Origin: Rosistilla carotiformis | GTDB taxonomy: Bacteria; Planctomycetota; Planctomycetia; Pirellulales; Pirellulaceae | Direction: 5' to 3' | Assembly (NCBI RefSeq): GCF_007753095.1 | Contig: NZ_CP036348.1 | Coordinates: forward strand, 806,001-870,000 | DNA length: 64,000 nucleotides | Shown here: piece by piece, positions 1 to 9,237 of the stretch | How the letters are laid out: each line of letters starts with the position of its first letter | Numbering within the stretch: the first letter of the stretch is position 1 | The notes under the pieces: generated by a model | What the model was told of the DNA's origin: nothing | Database searches by the model: none | Seen by the model: the letters and a program-made list of their open reading frames with translations, nothing else | Program-made: the position numbers and the translations under genes

Positions 1-636
1 ATGCGGCCGCGCAGCGAGTATCAAATCCATCAGTTCCCGCTCTCCAGTGAAGCTTTACAAACAGCGGTCGAAGAGGGCGGTTATCTGTTTATCGGGGATG
101 GTAGCGAGGATGAGATCAGCGGTGCGATCGCGGTCCGCTGGCTGCGGCCGAGTCAGATGGATGATTTGCCCGGAGCGATGGAAGCGCCATTGATCGTGCC
201 TTGGTCGACCAACGTTGCCAATGTCTTTGATGAATTGTGTCGCGAGGATCGGGACATTGCCGCGGTGGTCAACGAATACGGCGAAATCATCGGCGTGATC
301 TCGATCGACGACGTTTTGGAATCGATGGTCATGCAGCCCGATCACTCCGTCAACACGGACGATGGGGCGGCCGACAGCGTCGTTGAAATCGCTTTTCCGC
401 TGAGAATCGAAGGTTCGATGAGTGCTCGTGAATTGGCCAACCGTTTGCAGGTCGAACCGCCAACCGGCAGAAACGTCACCGTCGCTGGTTTGATCCAGAC
501 GATCACTCGCCGCTTTCCGCGTTTGGGGGATGTCTGCGAGTGGAATGGCCATTCGTTGTTGGTCGTGGCGGAGTTGGATAAAGGGAAAGTGGAAATCGAA
601 GTCACGCAAGTGAGTAAGGGGGAGCCAAACTCTTGA
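1..636 (+). CDS. CorC/CNNM-type protein, C-terminal part (CBS pair + CorC_HlyC domain)
   Basis: The visible 211 residues match the cytoplasmic half of CorC/HlyC/CNNM proteins: a CBS-type segment around residues 60-110 (the stretch AAVVNEYGEIIGVISIDD is typical of the second CBS motif) and a CorC_HlyC-type domain at about 125-205 (ending with an RFPRLGD segment). The N-terminal DUF21 membrane domain expected in this family is absent. The reading frame is open to the window edge, so the gene most likely begins upstream and the ATG at base 1 is internal. The family is linked to divalent-cation (Mg2+/Co2+) homeostasis at the inner membrane. Its stop codon overlaps the start of the next gene, a paralogue, by four bases, so the two are translationally coupled. 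The family call is firm; the substrate is not established. Confidence 0.85.
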   Translation: MRPRSEYQIHQFPLSSEALQTAVEEGGYLFIGDGSEDEISGAIAVRWLRPSQMDDLPGAMEAPLIVPWSTNVANVFDELCREDRDIAAVVNEYGEIIGVISIDDVLESMVMQPDHSVNTDDGAADSVVEIAFPLRIEGSMSARELANRLQVEPPTGRNVTVAGLIQTITRRFPRLGDVCEWNGHSLLVVAELDKGKVEIEVTQVSKGEPNS

Positions 637-1592
637 TTGCCTTCCTTTTGTTATTTGCGTTTGGAATCAGTCTGAGCGCCTTTTTCAGCGGCAGCGAAAC
701 GGGCTTGTATCGGGTCCCTCGGGTTCGATTGGTCCTCGATGCGATGTCCGGACGGCTCATTTCCAGAGGCTTGTTGTGGTTGGCGAACCATCCGACCGTG
801 TTTGTCGCAACGGTGCTGGTCGGCAATAACATCGCCAACTACTTGACGAGTTTTTCTGTTGTGATGGCGATTTCGCTAGTGATCAGCAATAATCAATCGG
901 CTGCCGAATTGTTGGGGACGGTGATGGTGACCCCCGTTGTTTTTGTGTTTGGGGAGTTGTTGCCGAAGTATCTGTTCTTTAATGCGCCGCATCGTATGTT
1001 GGGCTTCAGCGGTCCCCTGTTGGTGCTGGCGACGATTCTGTTTCTGCCGATCACCGGTTTGTTGGTGTTGGTCAATAATTTGTTGAGCGCGTTCAGTGGG
1101 CCCACGCCTTTTCAGTCGCGATTGAGCATGGCACGCGGCGAGCTGCAGCAGATGTTGCGGCATGGGCATACGATTGGTTTGCTGAAGCCTAGTCAACAAC
1201 GGACGGCTCAAAATATGTGGCAGGTTGGCGAACGGCCCGCCAAAGCCTTTGCCGTTCCTCCCGATCGGTTGGCGCGGATTCCCGGCACCGCCACGCCCGA
1301 GGAAGCGATCACCGCGGCGCGTCGCCAAGGGCATCCATTGATCCTTGTTGAACACCCCAAGACGCGTCGAACGACCGGGTACGTTCGGTATGCCGATCTC
1401 GCCTCAGCCGAACAACCTTTGGTCAGCCGGATCCGGCCGGTGGTTCGTGTGAAGCAGGATGCCAACAATCTGCAGGTTCTGTTTGAGCTTTACGACAAGC
1501 AATCGGACATCGCCGAATTGATCGATGGGTCGGGCAAAGTGGTCGCCCTGGTCACGCTCCGCCAGCTCCAAGAGCCCTTGCTGAGGCACTGA
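633..1592 (+). CDS. DUF21/CNNM transmembrane domain protein with CBS region
   Basis: This 319-residue membrane protein begins with a DUF21-type domain: hydrophobic segments at about 1-22, 55-85, 90-115 and 125-150. It carries the family signature FFSGSETGLY near residues 17-26 and a GELLPKYLF segment near 107. A CBS-like stretch follows at about 195-315 (ILVEHPKTRRTTGYVRYADL). The CorC_HlyC domain of the preceding paralogue is missing. The start is a TTG inside the overlap TTGA with the upstream stop, behind a TAAGGGGGAG ribosome site. The tandem pair suggests two subunits or two related cation-transport-associated proteins made from one message; the pairing is inference. Confidence 0.8.
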   Translation: MIAFLLLFAFGISLSAFFSGSETGLYRVPRVRLVLDAMSGRLISRGLLWLANHPTVFVATVLVGNNIANYLTSFSVVMAISLVISNNQSAAELLGTVMVTPVVFVFGELLPKYLFFNAPHRMLGFSGPLLVLATILFLPITGLLVLVNNLLSAFSGPTPFQSRLSMARGELQQMLRHGHTIGLLKPSQQRTAQNMWQVGERPAKAFAVPPDRLARIPGTATPEEAITAARRQGHPLILVEHPKTRRTTGYVRYADLASAEQPLVSRIRPVVRVKQDANNLQVLFELYDKQSDIAELIDGSGKVVALVTLRQLQEPLLRH

Positions 1593-1748
1593 TTTGCACG
1601 TTTCTCGCTGTGGCTCAGCGAGCACGTCGTGCCGGTTTGAAGGGAGGGAGGCCAACGATGGTTCCGCCCTACCCTGTCGCCTGCAATCCGGTTCGGTAAA
1701 AATGTTGGACGAACCCGCAGCTGCCTCTTGAAGACTTTGAGTGACGCC

Positions 1749-2642
1749 ATGGATGAGATCGTTTATTTTGACCGCTACCGGAAGGAAACGGAGGTGGAGA
1801 AGGTTTACGGTGACAAGGCGTTGCGATGGACTTACGGGACCCGATCCGGAAGGCTCTCGCTGCATCTTGCCGTGAAGCGGGCGATGTTTTCACGTTGGTA
1901 TGGATGGAGGATGGATCGCCCCGGCACGCGGCGGAAAATCGCTCCTTTCATTGAAGAGTTTGAGCTGGATGCGTCGGAGTTCGTTCGTGAAGTCGACGAC
2001 TTTGCCAACTTCAATGAGTTCTTTTTTCGTGAGTTGAAGCCCGGCGCCCGCCCGATCGATCCCGATCCTTCAAGCGTCGTTTTTCCTGCCGATGGCCGGC
2101 ATCTGTGTGTGCCGGATCTATCGCAGTGCGATGGCCTGTTCGTTAAAGGTGAGATGTTCGATTTGGCCACGCTTTTGGGCGATCGCGATCTGGCGGATCA
2201 ATACGCGACAGGGAGTCTCTTGTTATCGCGATTGTGCCCCGTCGACTACCATCGCTTTCACTTTCCCGCCGCCGGAGTGCCAGGTCCCGCGCGCCTGATC
2301 AATGGCCCGTTGTATTCCGTCAATCCGATCGCGCTTTGCCAAAATATTCACATCCTGGCAACGAACAAGCGTTGCTTGACGGTGTTGGAAACCGCGACGT
2401 TTGGTCGAGTCCTGTTAATGGAAATCGGAGCGACCTGCGTGGGGAGTATCTGTCAGACATTCGCGTCGGGAGCGGCTGTCGCGAAGGGAGACGAGAAAGG
2501 TTATTTTCGTTTTGGCGGCTCGTCGACGATCATGATCTTTCCGCCCGGTCGCATCCTGTTCGATCAAGATCTCGTGGAAAACTCGCTGCGGCATCGCGAA
2601 CTATATGCCCGCGTCGGCGATCGGATGGGAGTCGCCGTTTGA
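1749..2642 (+). CDS. psd: Phosphatidylserine decarboxylase
   Basis: Converts phosphatidylserine to phosphatidylethanolamine at the membrane. The protein has the PSD family layout: an N-terminal region with VYGDKALRWTYGT, then NEFFFRELKPGARPID, the PADGR segment, DYHRFHFP near residue 172, and near the C-terminus a GGSST motif (about residue 261). Cleavage at that Gly-Ser would create the pyruvoyl prosthetic group (the family LGST/GSS site). The length of about 297 residues is usual. A TTG at 1728 would add seven residues, but the ATG here directly precedes the conserved YFDRY start. No PS synthase lies next to it. Confident. Confidence 0.93.
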   Translation: MDEIVYFDRYRKETEVEKVYGDKALRWTYGTRSGRLSLHLAVKRAMFSRWYGWRMDRPGTRRKIAPFIEEFELDASEFVREVDDFANFNEFFFRELKPGARPIDPDPSSVVFPADGRHLCVPDLSQCDGLFVKGEMFDLATLLGDRDLADQYATGSLLLSRLCPVDYHRFHFPAAGVPGPARLINGPLYSVNPIALCQNIHILATNKRCLTVLETATFGRVLLMEIGATCVGSICQTFASGAAVAKGDEKGYFRFGGSSTIMIFPPGRILFDQDLVENSLRHRELYARVGDRMGVAV

Positions 2643-2754
2643 GGGTGTGTGTCGTTGGGGCGGCGTGATGGGATGCTGCCGATTGGGATGCATCGCTGAG
2701 AGCCGTGGGCAACTCGATTGAACCGAGTTGCCACGGCCATTGGTTGTCGATGGC

Positions 2755-4530
2755 TTAGACCGCGAATTCGGTCAGCAGTTGATTGAACTCGCCGCCAACG
2801 CGTTGGATTTCTCCGCCAGCTTGTTTGGTCGCGTTCACCTCACGGCTCGTTTCCGACGCGATCGTGCTCACTTCGGCGATCTTCGCAGCGACTTCTTGTG
2901 CCGCCGAAACGCTTTGTTCCACGCCAACGGAAACGGCTTGGGTATTGTTAGCGATTTCGCTCAATTGGCCCACAACCGTTTGGATTGCCTGCTCCTGTTC
3001 GGCCGCCGACATCGAGATCTCACCCGCTTTGTTGGTGACCAATTGCGATACTTCTTCGATCGATTTGATCGATGCAACGACGCGATCGGCGATCCGTTGG
3101 ATCGCTTCGATCTCGTCGCGGATGCCGGTCGTGGCATCGGAGGTGCGGCGAGCCAGTTGTTGGACCTCGGTCGCGACGACAGCAAATCCACGCCCCGCTT
3201 CTCCAGCTCGGCTCGATTCGATCGTCGCGTTGAGAGCCAGCAGGTTCGTCTGGCCAGCGATATCTTCGATCAGGTCGACGATCTTGCCAACGCCCGCGGT
3301 GGCGATGCCCAGTTCGCGAATCCGTTCGCCACCATCGGCAGCAAGCGCGGAAGCCTGTTTCGTGATCTCCACCGCTTCGCTCGAATTTTTGGCAACGCTT
3401 TCGGCGTTGGCGCTGATTCGCGATGTGGCTGTGGTCACGTTTTGTACGCTGGTGCCGACCTGTTGCAATGACTGTCCCATGCTTTGCATCGCGACGTTCA
3501 TCTGTTCGGCGGCAGCCGCGACGGTGTTGCTGCGTAAACTGGTGTTCGAAGCGGCTCCTTCGACGCGGACCGCGGTTTCGCTGAGTCCACCGGAAACCTG
3601 GTTCAGTTCTTGGGATGTGTGCTGCATTTTGAGGATCATGCCGCGCATTCGATCGGTCAGTGCATTGACTCCCGCTTGCAAGCGGCCGACTTCGTCTTCG
3701 CTGGTCACGTCGAGCTTGGTTCGCAGGTCGCCCGAAACCAGGCGCGCAAAGGCCTCGCTGCATTTCAGCAGCGGCTTGATCAGCGAGAAGTTCAACAGCC
3801 ACGCAAGGATCACGCAGCTGACTGCCAACGCGCCCGCGATGACCAACGCGCCGTTAAAGACGGCGGCTTTGGCGGCGGCGTTGGAGGCGTCCAGCGACTG
3901 GGTTACTTCGTAGGCGCCGTGGAGATCGCCGACGGCGAGATTCTCCATGTGGTAACCGGTCGGGTCGAGCCCGTCGTCGTTGTTCCACAGCTCTTTACTC
4001 GTTTTGGGATCGCCGTGGCAGAGCATGCATTCGCTGGTCAGGCGGATCGGGCGAAAGTAGCGGACCGCATTTTTCTCTTTATCGACGACCGAATACGATT
4101 TTCGGTCGGGCTCCGCCGCAAACAGCTTCAGGGCTTCGCTTTCGACGGCATCGGGTTCGTTGACGGGGTTTCGCGGATCGAACTTGGGAGTCTTGAATTC
4201 ATAGCCCCCTTCGTTCGCGCGTCGCATCACTGCGGTCCAGGCGGTGACGATCGGAACGGTGGCGAGCACCTTTTCGGTTTCTCCTTTTCCAGCAAACTCT
4301 GCAAGCATCTCCTGGGAGAAAACCCCTGACTTCCATTTGTCTTCCATTCCCAAGCGGACCGATTCCGCCGTGTCGACGATACGACTCGCTTGGCTCAGCA
4401 TCTCGTTGTGTGCGGTCGACTTGACGCGGGAATTAAAGATCCACAAAAAGACCGCCCCGAGTCCTAGTAACATCACTGCTACGATACCCAATAGTTTTGA
4501 TCGTATTCCGATGCGTTGAAACCATTTCAT
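2755..4530 (-). CDS. Methyl-accepting chemotaxis protein with Tll0287-like heme sensor domain
   Basis: A 591-residue chemoreceptor. One membrane helix (about 11-31) is followed by a periplasmic domain (about 35-220) that contains C168-M-L-C171-H172, a c-type heme attachment motif, in a context typical of Tll0287-like/DUF3365 domains ([10 protein letters not shown]). A second helix (about 225-248), a HAMP linker and a long signalling coiled coil follow. The hairpin tip [20 protein letters not shown] lies near residue 430. It should report on CheA/CheW and flagella. A heme ligand suggests sensing of redox state, oxygen, NO or CO; that is inference. No methylation pentapeptide at the C-terminus. 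It stands alone, with no che genes nearby, although flagellar genes lie 16 kb away. Confidence 0.9.
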   Translation of the reverse strand: MKWFQRIGIRSKLLGIVAVMLLGLGAVFLWIFNSRVKSTAHNEMLSQASRIVDTAESVRLGMEDKWKSGVFSQEMLAEFAGKGETEKVLATVPIVTAWTAVMRRANEGGYEFKTPKFDPRNPVNEPDAVESEALKLFAAEPDRKSYSVVDKEKNAVRYFRPIRLTSECMLCHGDPKTSKELWNNDDGLDPTGYHMENLAVGDLHGAYEVTQSLDASNAAAKAAVFNGALVIAGALAVSCVILAWLLNFSLIKPLLKCSEAFARLVSGDLRTKLDVTSEDEVGRLQAGVNALTDRMRGMILKMQHTSQELNQVSGGLSETAVRVEGAASNTSLRSNTVAAAAEQMNVAMQSMGQSLQQVGTSVQNVTTATSRISANAESVAKNSSEAVEITKQASALAADGGERIRELGIATAGVGKIVDLIEDIAGQTNLLALNATIESSRAGEAGRGFAVVATEVQQLARRTSDATTGIRDEIEAIQRIADRVVASIKSIEEVSQLVTNKAGEISMSAAEQEQAIQTVVGQLSEIANNTQAVSVGVEQSVSAAQEVAAKIAEVSTIASETSREVNATKQAGGEIQRVGGEFNQLLTEFAV

Positions 4531-4578
4531 CGTCGTGCCCCTTTATTTCCTGCGATTGGATTCTGTTGTGAATGTCTT

Positions 4579-4606
4579 ACGCCAACGCAGCAAAATTGCG
4601 TGGCGT
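4579..4606. repeat. Imperfect inverted repeat upstream of the chemoreceptor gene
   Basis: ACGCCAACGCA and TGCGTGGCGT pair across a seven-base spacer, with one bulged base. The repeat lies about 50-75 bases upstream of the chemoreceptor start, inside its promoter or leader. It could be an operator or a leader hairpin; nothing else in the sequence decides between them. Confidence 0.45.
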
Positions 4607-4934
4607 TAGTCAGGCTAGATGAAACATAGGACGCCAAGGGAAGCTTGGCGTGCAGGTGCCGGGTTCGGCATCCTTGGTAGGCACTTTTCCCTCGGGACGC
4701 CTATCGCAATCGCTACAACTCGCATAGAGCGACCATTTGTTGTGGCGGCAGGCTTCGGTGTTAGGAAAACTCACCGTGTCGACTATTGGGACGGGCAATC
4801 GCGCAGACCCGACCCCAAGAGCAAAGAGGAAAACGCGCGTTCGCGAATCTGCAAGTGGGGGCAAACCGCAGCTGTTGGGAAAGGGCCAGCGAGGCGTCGT
4901 CATTTAATGACAAGAAGATCGGGTGGAAATAGAA

Positions 4935-4968
4935 AACGCCTTGGCAAATGACCAAGGCGTTCGGTTTT
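4935..4968. terminator. Bidirectional Rho-independent terminator
   Basis: A perfect 10-bp stem (AACGCCTTGG/CCAAGGCGTT) with a seven-base loop is followed by GGTTTTT on the plus strand and TTTTCTATTT on the minus strand. It lies about 60 bases downstream of the argG stop, so its main role is probably to end the argG transcript. Confidence 0.8.
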
Positions 4969-5027
4969 TCATCGCGCTGCGGCGGCACGGCCCGCGCGTG
5001 CGGGCCGTGAAGAATTTGCCAAGCGGT

Positions 5028-6242
5028 CTAGTATGCGCGTGGCGAGACGCGGCCTTGCACTCGGCTGGGCAGGCCGTGGATTCGCAGGAAGCCTTCGGCG
5101 TCGTCTTGGTTGTACGAACCGCCACCTTCCATGGTTGCGATCTCTTCGTCGTACAAGCTGTTCGGGCTCTGGCGGCTGCTGACGATGATGTTCCCTTTGT
5201 ACAACTGCAGCGTGACGCTTCCGGTGACCGGCTTGCGCGCTTCGTTGATGAAGGCCAACAGGGCATCGAACTTTGGCGTGTACCAGAATCCGTAGTAGAC
5301 CATTTCGGAGACTTCGACGGCCAGCTTGTCACGCAAGCGAACCAGGTCGCGATCGAGGGTCAATTGTTCGATGTTTAGCAACGCGTCGTACAGGACAGTC
5401 ATTCCGGGAGCTTCGTAGACGCCGCGGCTCTTCATCCCGACAAATCGGTTTTCGATCATGTCGATCCGGCCGACGCCGTTGCGGCCGCCGATCTCGTTCA
5501 ACGATTCAACCATCTCCAGGGCGCTGACGGTCTTGCCGTTCAGAGCGACCGGGACGCCGGCTTCAAAGTCGATCGTGACCTCTTCGGGCTTGTCGGGGGC
5601 CGCTTGCGGGCTGACGGTCATGCCGAAGTCGACGAGTTCGACGCCGTTGACAGTCAGGTCTTCCAGTTGGCCCGCTTCGTAGCTGATGTGCAGAACGTTT
5701 TCGTCGCTGCTGTACGGCTTCGACGACGACGCTTTAACCGGGATCCCCTTCTCTTCGCAGTAGGCGATCAATTCGGTGCGGCCTGGGAACAGGTCGCGGA
5801 ACGCTTTAATCCGCCACGGTGCGATCATCTCGATCGAAGGGTCCAAAGCTTCGGCAGCCAATTGGAAGCGGCACTGGTCGTTCCCCTTGCCGGTGGCGCC
5901 GTGAGCGTAAGCGGTCGCGCCAACTTCGCGAGCGACTTCCAGCATGACTTTGCTGATCAGCGGCCGTGCGATCGAGGTGCCCAGCAGATAGATACTCTCG
6001 TATTTAGCTTGCCACGAGAGGACGGGGAAAGCGAAGTCGCGGCACAATTCTTCGCGAACGTCGACGATCCGAGCCGATTTGGCTCCCGCATCTTGAGCCT
6101 TCTTCAGCGTCGCCGCGCGGTCTTCGCAAGGTTGCCCCAGGTCGACGTAGACCGCGTGAACTTCGTATCCCTGATCTTGCAGCCAGCCTAAGATGACCGA
6201 TGTATCGAGACCGCCGGAGTATGCCAATACACAGCTTTTCAT
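5028..6242 (-). CDS. argG: Argininosuccinate synthase
   Basis: Condenses citrulline and aspartate with ATP to argininosuccinate in arginine biosynthesis. The 404-residue length is normal. The N-terminus carries the PP-loop ATP site AYSGGLDTS (residues 8-16). Further family blocks are AHGATGKGNDQ (about 115) and GRNGVGRIDMIENR (about 255). It starts at the ATG just inside the 227-bp divergent gap to larB and ends before a strong hairpin terminator. No other arg genes are adjacent. Confidence 0.97.
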   Translation of the reverse strand: MKSCVLAYSGGLDTSVILGWLQDQGYEVHAVYVDLGQPCEDRAATLKKAQDAGAKSARIVDVREELCRDFAFPVLSWQAKYESIYLLGTSIARPLISKVMLEVAREVGATAYAHGATGKGNDQCRFQLAAEALDPSIEMIAPWRIKAFRDLFPGRTELIAYCEEKGIPVKASSSKPYSSDENVLHISYEAGQLEDLTVNGVELVDFGMTVSPQAAPDKPEEVTIDFEAGVPVALNGKTVSALEMVESLNEIGGRNGVGRIDMIENRFVGMKSRGVYEAPGMTVLYDALLNIEQLTLDRDLVRLRDKLAVEVSEMVYYGFWYTPKFDALLAFINEARKPVTGSVTLQLYKGNIIVSSRQSPNSLYDEEIATMEGGGSYNQDDAEGFLRIHGLPSRVQGRVSPRAY

Positions 6243-6468
6243 GATTCGTTATGCTTTCTAAGAGGCGTCAGATGTTGGCGGACCAAAAAAAACGCGAGCC
6301 GGGTCCGCAGCGATCGATCGCGATTTTAATTGTTCTTCGTGCCAGCGTCGGGACCACCTTGGTTTCGGTTTGCCCGGCCACTGCCACGATTGATTGCGAT
6401 TTACGGCGTTTATCCAGCACATTGTGCTTCCCATTGCCCTGCCCTGACAAGCGGACCTTATTCAAAAC

Positions 6469-7263
6469 ATGAAGCCAATTTCCGAATTACTGCGATCCCT
6501 GGCTGCCGGCGAGATCTCCATCGAGCAGGCCGAGCAATCGTTGGCGTCGCGAGAGATCGAAGCGATCGACGGAGCGACGGTCGATCGCGGTCGCAAGGCC
6601 CGCTGCGGGTTCGGCGAAGTCATCTATGGCGAGGGGAAGCCGGCTGATTTGATCGTCCGCGTCGCCGAAAAGCTGCTCGAACTGAGCCCCTCGGTGCTGG
6701 TCACCCGCTTGGCCGCCGACGTTTTTGCTCAGATCCAGGTTCCCCACTGGCAGATGCATTACTCCCCCCAGGCCCGGACGCTGCGGATCGCTCGGACGGC
6801 CGAGGCGTTGGCGGTTGTCGACGAATCGTCGACGGCGCTTCGCCCGATCGCTGTCGTCACCGCCGGCAGCACCGATGCGGCGGTCGCCGAAGAGGTGGCC
6901 GAGACGTTGACCTGGATGCGCGTTCCTTTTCGCGTGCTGACCGACATCGGCGTCGCCGGGCCGCAGCGGTTGTTGGCCAGCCTGCCGGCGCTGGAAGGTT
7001 GCGCCGCGGCGGTTGTGGTCGCGGGGATGGAAGGGGCGTTGCCGAGCGTTGTCGCCGGGCACGTTCCGTATCCCGTGATCGCGGTCCCGACCAGCGTTGG
7101 GTATGGTGCGTCGCTGGGCGGTATCACCGCGTTGTTGTCTATGTTAACAAGTTGTGCGTCGAACGTTTCGGTGGTGAACATCGATGCCGGCTTCAAAGGT
7201 GGCTACGTCGCCGGGCTGATCGCCTGCGGTCAACAAGCCCCTCCGCAATCCGATGGTGAATGA
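6469..7263 (+). CDS. larB: LarB, pyridinium-3,5-biscarboxylate mononucleotide synthase
   Basis: LarB carboxylates and hydrolyses nicotinic acid adenine dinucleotide, the first step to the nickel-pincer nucleotide cofactor of lactate racemase-type enzymes. The 264-residue protein has the LarB C-terminal PurE-like domain: VTAGSTDAAVAEE near residue 125, VAGMEGALPSVVAG near 183 and PVIAVPTSVGYGASLGG near 203. LarC, LarE and LarA are not in the window, so the cofactor pathway must be completed elsewhere or LarB works alone. It overlaps the next gene by 11 bases, which indicates coupled translation. Confidence 0.92.
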   Translation: MKPISELLRSLAAGEISIEQAEQSLASREIEAIDGATVDRGRKARCGFGEVIYGEGKPADLIVRVAEKLLELSPSVLVTRLAADVFAQIQVPHWQMHYSPQARTLRIARTAEALAVVDESSTALRPIAVVTAGSTDAAVAEEVAETLTWMRVPFRVLTDIGVAGPQRLLASLPALEGCAAAVVVAGMEGALPSVVAGHVPYPVIAVPTSVGYGASLGGITALLSMLTSCASNVSVVNIDAGFKGGYVAGLIACGQQAPPQSDGE

Positions 7264-8128
7264 AATGACAACCCGATCCCCTGCCCTGCCCCAACTGGCA
7301 CCTCGCGACGCCGACAGCCATAAAGGCGACTACGGCAGGGTCTTGTTGATCGGCGGTTCTCCCGGAATGGCCGGTTCGATTTCGCTGTCGGCGAGCGCGT
7401 CGATTCGATCGGGAGCCGGGCTGGTGACGGTGGCGGTTCCGCGCCGCTGCCTGGAAACCGTCGCCGGATATGACCGCTGTTATATGACGGTCGCGCTGCC
7501 CGATGACCTCAAGGGTTTTTATGAGCTAGCCGCGTCGCGAGTCGCCCAGCTTTCCGAATCGGCGACCGTTTTGGGCTGCGGTCCCGGGATGCGGACGGGC
7601 GTTGGGGCCGAGGGGATCGTGAAGACGCTGTGTTCGCAGGAGAGCGACAAGCCGCTGGTCTTCGATGCCGATGCCCTGAATTGTTTGTCGCAGTGCGACG
7701 ACTGGAAATCGATGCTTGCCCCGCGGATGATCCTGACGCCTCATCCGGGCGAATGGGAGCGGTTGAGTGGCGTGGCGGCCAGCGATCGGAAGGCTCAGGA
7801 GGCCGCAGCGGTCGAGACGGGCAAGGCGACCGGTGCGACGATCGTCTTGAAGGGATCGAAGACGTTTGTCACCGATGGCAAGAAATCGGTTCACAATTCG
7901 ACGGGCAATCCGGGGATGGCCAGCGGCGGTAGCGGCGACGTGCTGACGGGCGTCTTGTGCGGCCTGTTGGCTCAAGGCCTGGCGGTTTTCGAAGCCGCTC
8001 ATTTGGGAGTCTTCGTCCACGGCCGGGCGGGCGATTTGGCGGCTGAATCGGTGGGGCAGATCAGTCTGTCGGCCAGCGATCTGTTGCAGCATCTGCCAGC
8101 GGCGTTCATGTCGCTGTCGGATCAATAA
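7253..8128 (+). CDS. nnrD: ADP/ATP-dependent NAD(P)H-hydrate dehydratase
   Basis: Repairs damaged NAD(P)H hydrates by dehydration. The ribokinase-like fold is recognisable: GDYGRVLLIGGSPGMAG near residue 25, LTPHPGEWERL near 163, VLKGSKTFV near 200, and the nucleotide/catalytic stretch NPGMASGGSGDVLTG near 219. It is the dehydratase domain only (291 residues); the NAD(P)H-hydrate epimerase domain often fused to it is absent. The ATG chosen overlaps larB; another in-frame ATG four codons later (7265) is equally possible. Confidence 0.93.
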   Translation: MVNEMTTRSPALPQLAPRDADSHKGDYGRVLLIGGSPGMAGSISLSASASIRSGAGLVTVAVPRRCLETVAGYDRCYMTVALPDDLKGFYELAASRVAQLSESATVLGCGPGMRTGVGAEGIVKTLCSQESDKPLVFDADALNCLSQCDDWKSMLAPRMILTPHPGEWERLSGVAASDRKAQEAAAVETGKATGATIVLKGSKTFVTDGKKSVHNSTGNPGMASGGSGDVLTGVLCGLLAQGLAVFEAAHLGVFVHGRAGDLAAESVGQISLSASDLLQHLPAAFMSLSDQ

Positions 8129-8253
8129 GGCCGCAATTTCCGCGATCAAACGGTGGGCGGTGGGCATCAGCGGCTTCGCAGTGCATAATCGACCGACGTT
8201 TTGAACCGCCCTCCCCTCCCCTGTTCTGGCCTCCGACGGACGTTGATAAATCT

Positions 8254-9177
8254 GTGACATTGATTCGTGATCTCGATCAGGCATCGCAAGTTGCTCGAGG
8301 AGGTGCCATCAGCATCGGCAATTTCGATGGCGTTCACCGTGGACATGCGGTTCTGCTGAAACAATTGCGTCAGTTGGCCGATGAAGTGGGCGGGCCGGCG
8401 GTGGTGCTGACCTTCGATCCGCATCCCGCTTCGCTGCTGCGACCCGACCAGGCGCCGGTCCCGCTGACCTGGATCGAGCGGCGTGCGGAGCTGTTGTATC
8501 GGCTGGGAGTCGATCGCGTGATCGCATGCCGTCCGACCGCCGAACTGCTGGGGCTTTCGGCTACCGACTTTTTTCAGCAGGTGATCCGCGAGCGGTTGGA
8601 TTGCCAGGCGATGGCCGAAGGGCCGAACTTCTATTTCGGCAAAGATCGCCAAGGGGACGTCGAGATGCTGGGCCATTTGTGCCAGCGTGCTGCGATCCCG
8701 CTGCGGATCGTCGAACCCTTGGATAATCAAGGGCAGATGGTTTCCAGCACGATGGTTCGGGCAGCGATCGCCGATGGACAGATCGAAGCGGCCAACGCGA
8801 TGCTGACCGCACCTTATCGAATCTCGGGTCTGGTCGCTGTGGGTTCACAGCGTGGGGCGGGACTCGGTTTTCCAACGGCGAATCTCTCCGATTTGAAGGT
8901 CCTTGCGCCAGCCGCGGGGGTCTATGCGGGGCAGACTTGGGTGGGCGGAACCGCCTATCGCGCGGCGATTCACATCGGGCCAAACTTGACATTTGACGAG
9001 GGCCAATGCAAAGTCGAGGTCCATCTGTTAGATTTCACGGGTGATTTGTACGGCGAAAGACTGGAAGTCCAATTCAACCGGCGAGTCCGTGGCATCGTCA
9101 AGTTCGCCTCTGTCGATGACCTTCGCAATCAACTCGGGCGCGATATCGCGACGGTTCGGAACGAACCGCTCTCGTGA
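8254..9177 (+). CDS. ribF: Bifunctional riboflavin kinase/FAD synthetase
   Basis: Makes FMN and FAD from riboflavin. The N-terminal nucleotidyltransferase domain shows IGNFDGVHRGH at about residues 20-30 and VSSTMVRAAI near 163. The C-terminal riboflavin-kinase domain has GAGLGFPTANL near 204 and AAIHIGPNLTF near 240. The length of 307 residues is normal. The start is GTG. It follows nnrD by 125 bases in the same direction and may share its transcript. Confidence 0.95.
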   Translation: MTLIRDLDQASQVARGGAISIGNFDGVHRGHAVLLKQLRQLADEVGGPAVVLTFDPHPASLLRPDQAPVPLTWIERRAELLYRLGVDRVIACRPTAELLGLSATDFFQQVIRERLDCQAMAEGPNFYFGKDRQGDVEMLGHLCQRAAIPLRIVEPLDNQGQMVSSTMVRAAIADGQIEAANAMLTAPYRISGLVAVGSQRGAGLGFPTANLSDLKVLAPAAGVYAGQTWVGGTAYRAAIHIGPNLTFDEGQCKVEVHLLDFTGDLYGERLEVQFNRRVRGIVKFASVDDLRNQLGRDIATVRNEPLS

Positions 9178-9237
9178 TTCCCTCGCTGCCCTGTTATCCA
9201 TTTCCATCTCAATCTAAGTACACGATCGGACCCTCGC

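Larger units (their letters stand above)
4531..5027. other. Intergenic region between two minus-strand genes
   Basis: About 500 bases between the argG stop and the chemoreceptor start. It holds the chemoreceptor upstream repeat, a perfect 7-bp hairpin (CGCCAAG/CTTGGCG at 4632-4650) and a strong bidirectional terminator (4935-4968). Short open frames exist on both strands, but none resembles a known protein or has a convincing ribosome site. Confidence 0.5.

Noticed and set aside
4619-4951. Open frames on both strands between argG and the chemoreceptor, and a riboswitch-like GGGGCAAACC
   Set aside because: No conserved peptide, and the pairing required for a c-di-GMP riboswitch is absent.
6341-6356. 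TGGCACG on the minus strand upstream of argG as a -24 element
   Set aside because: The -12 position reads ACAA rather than TTGC.
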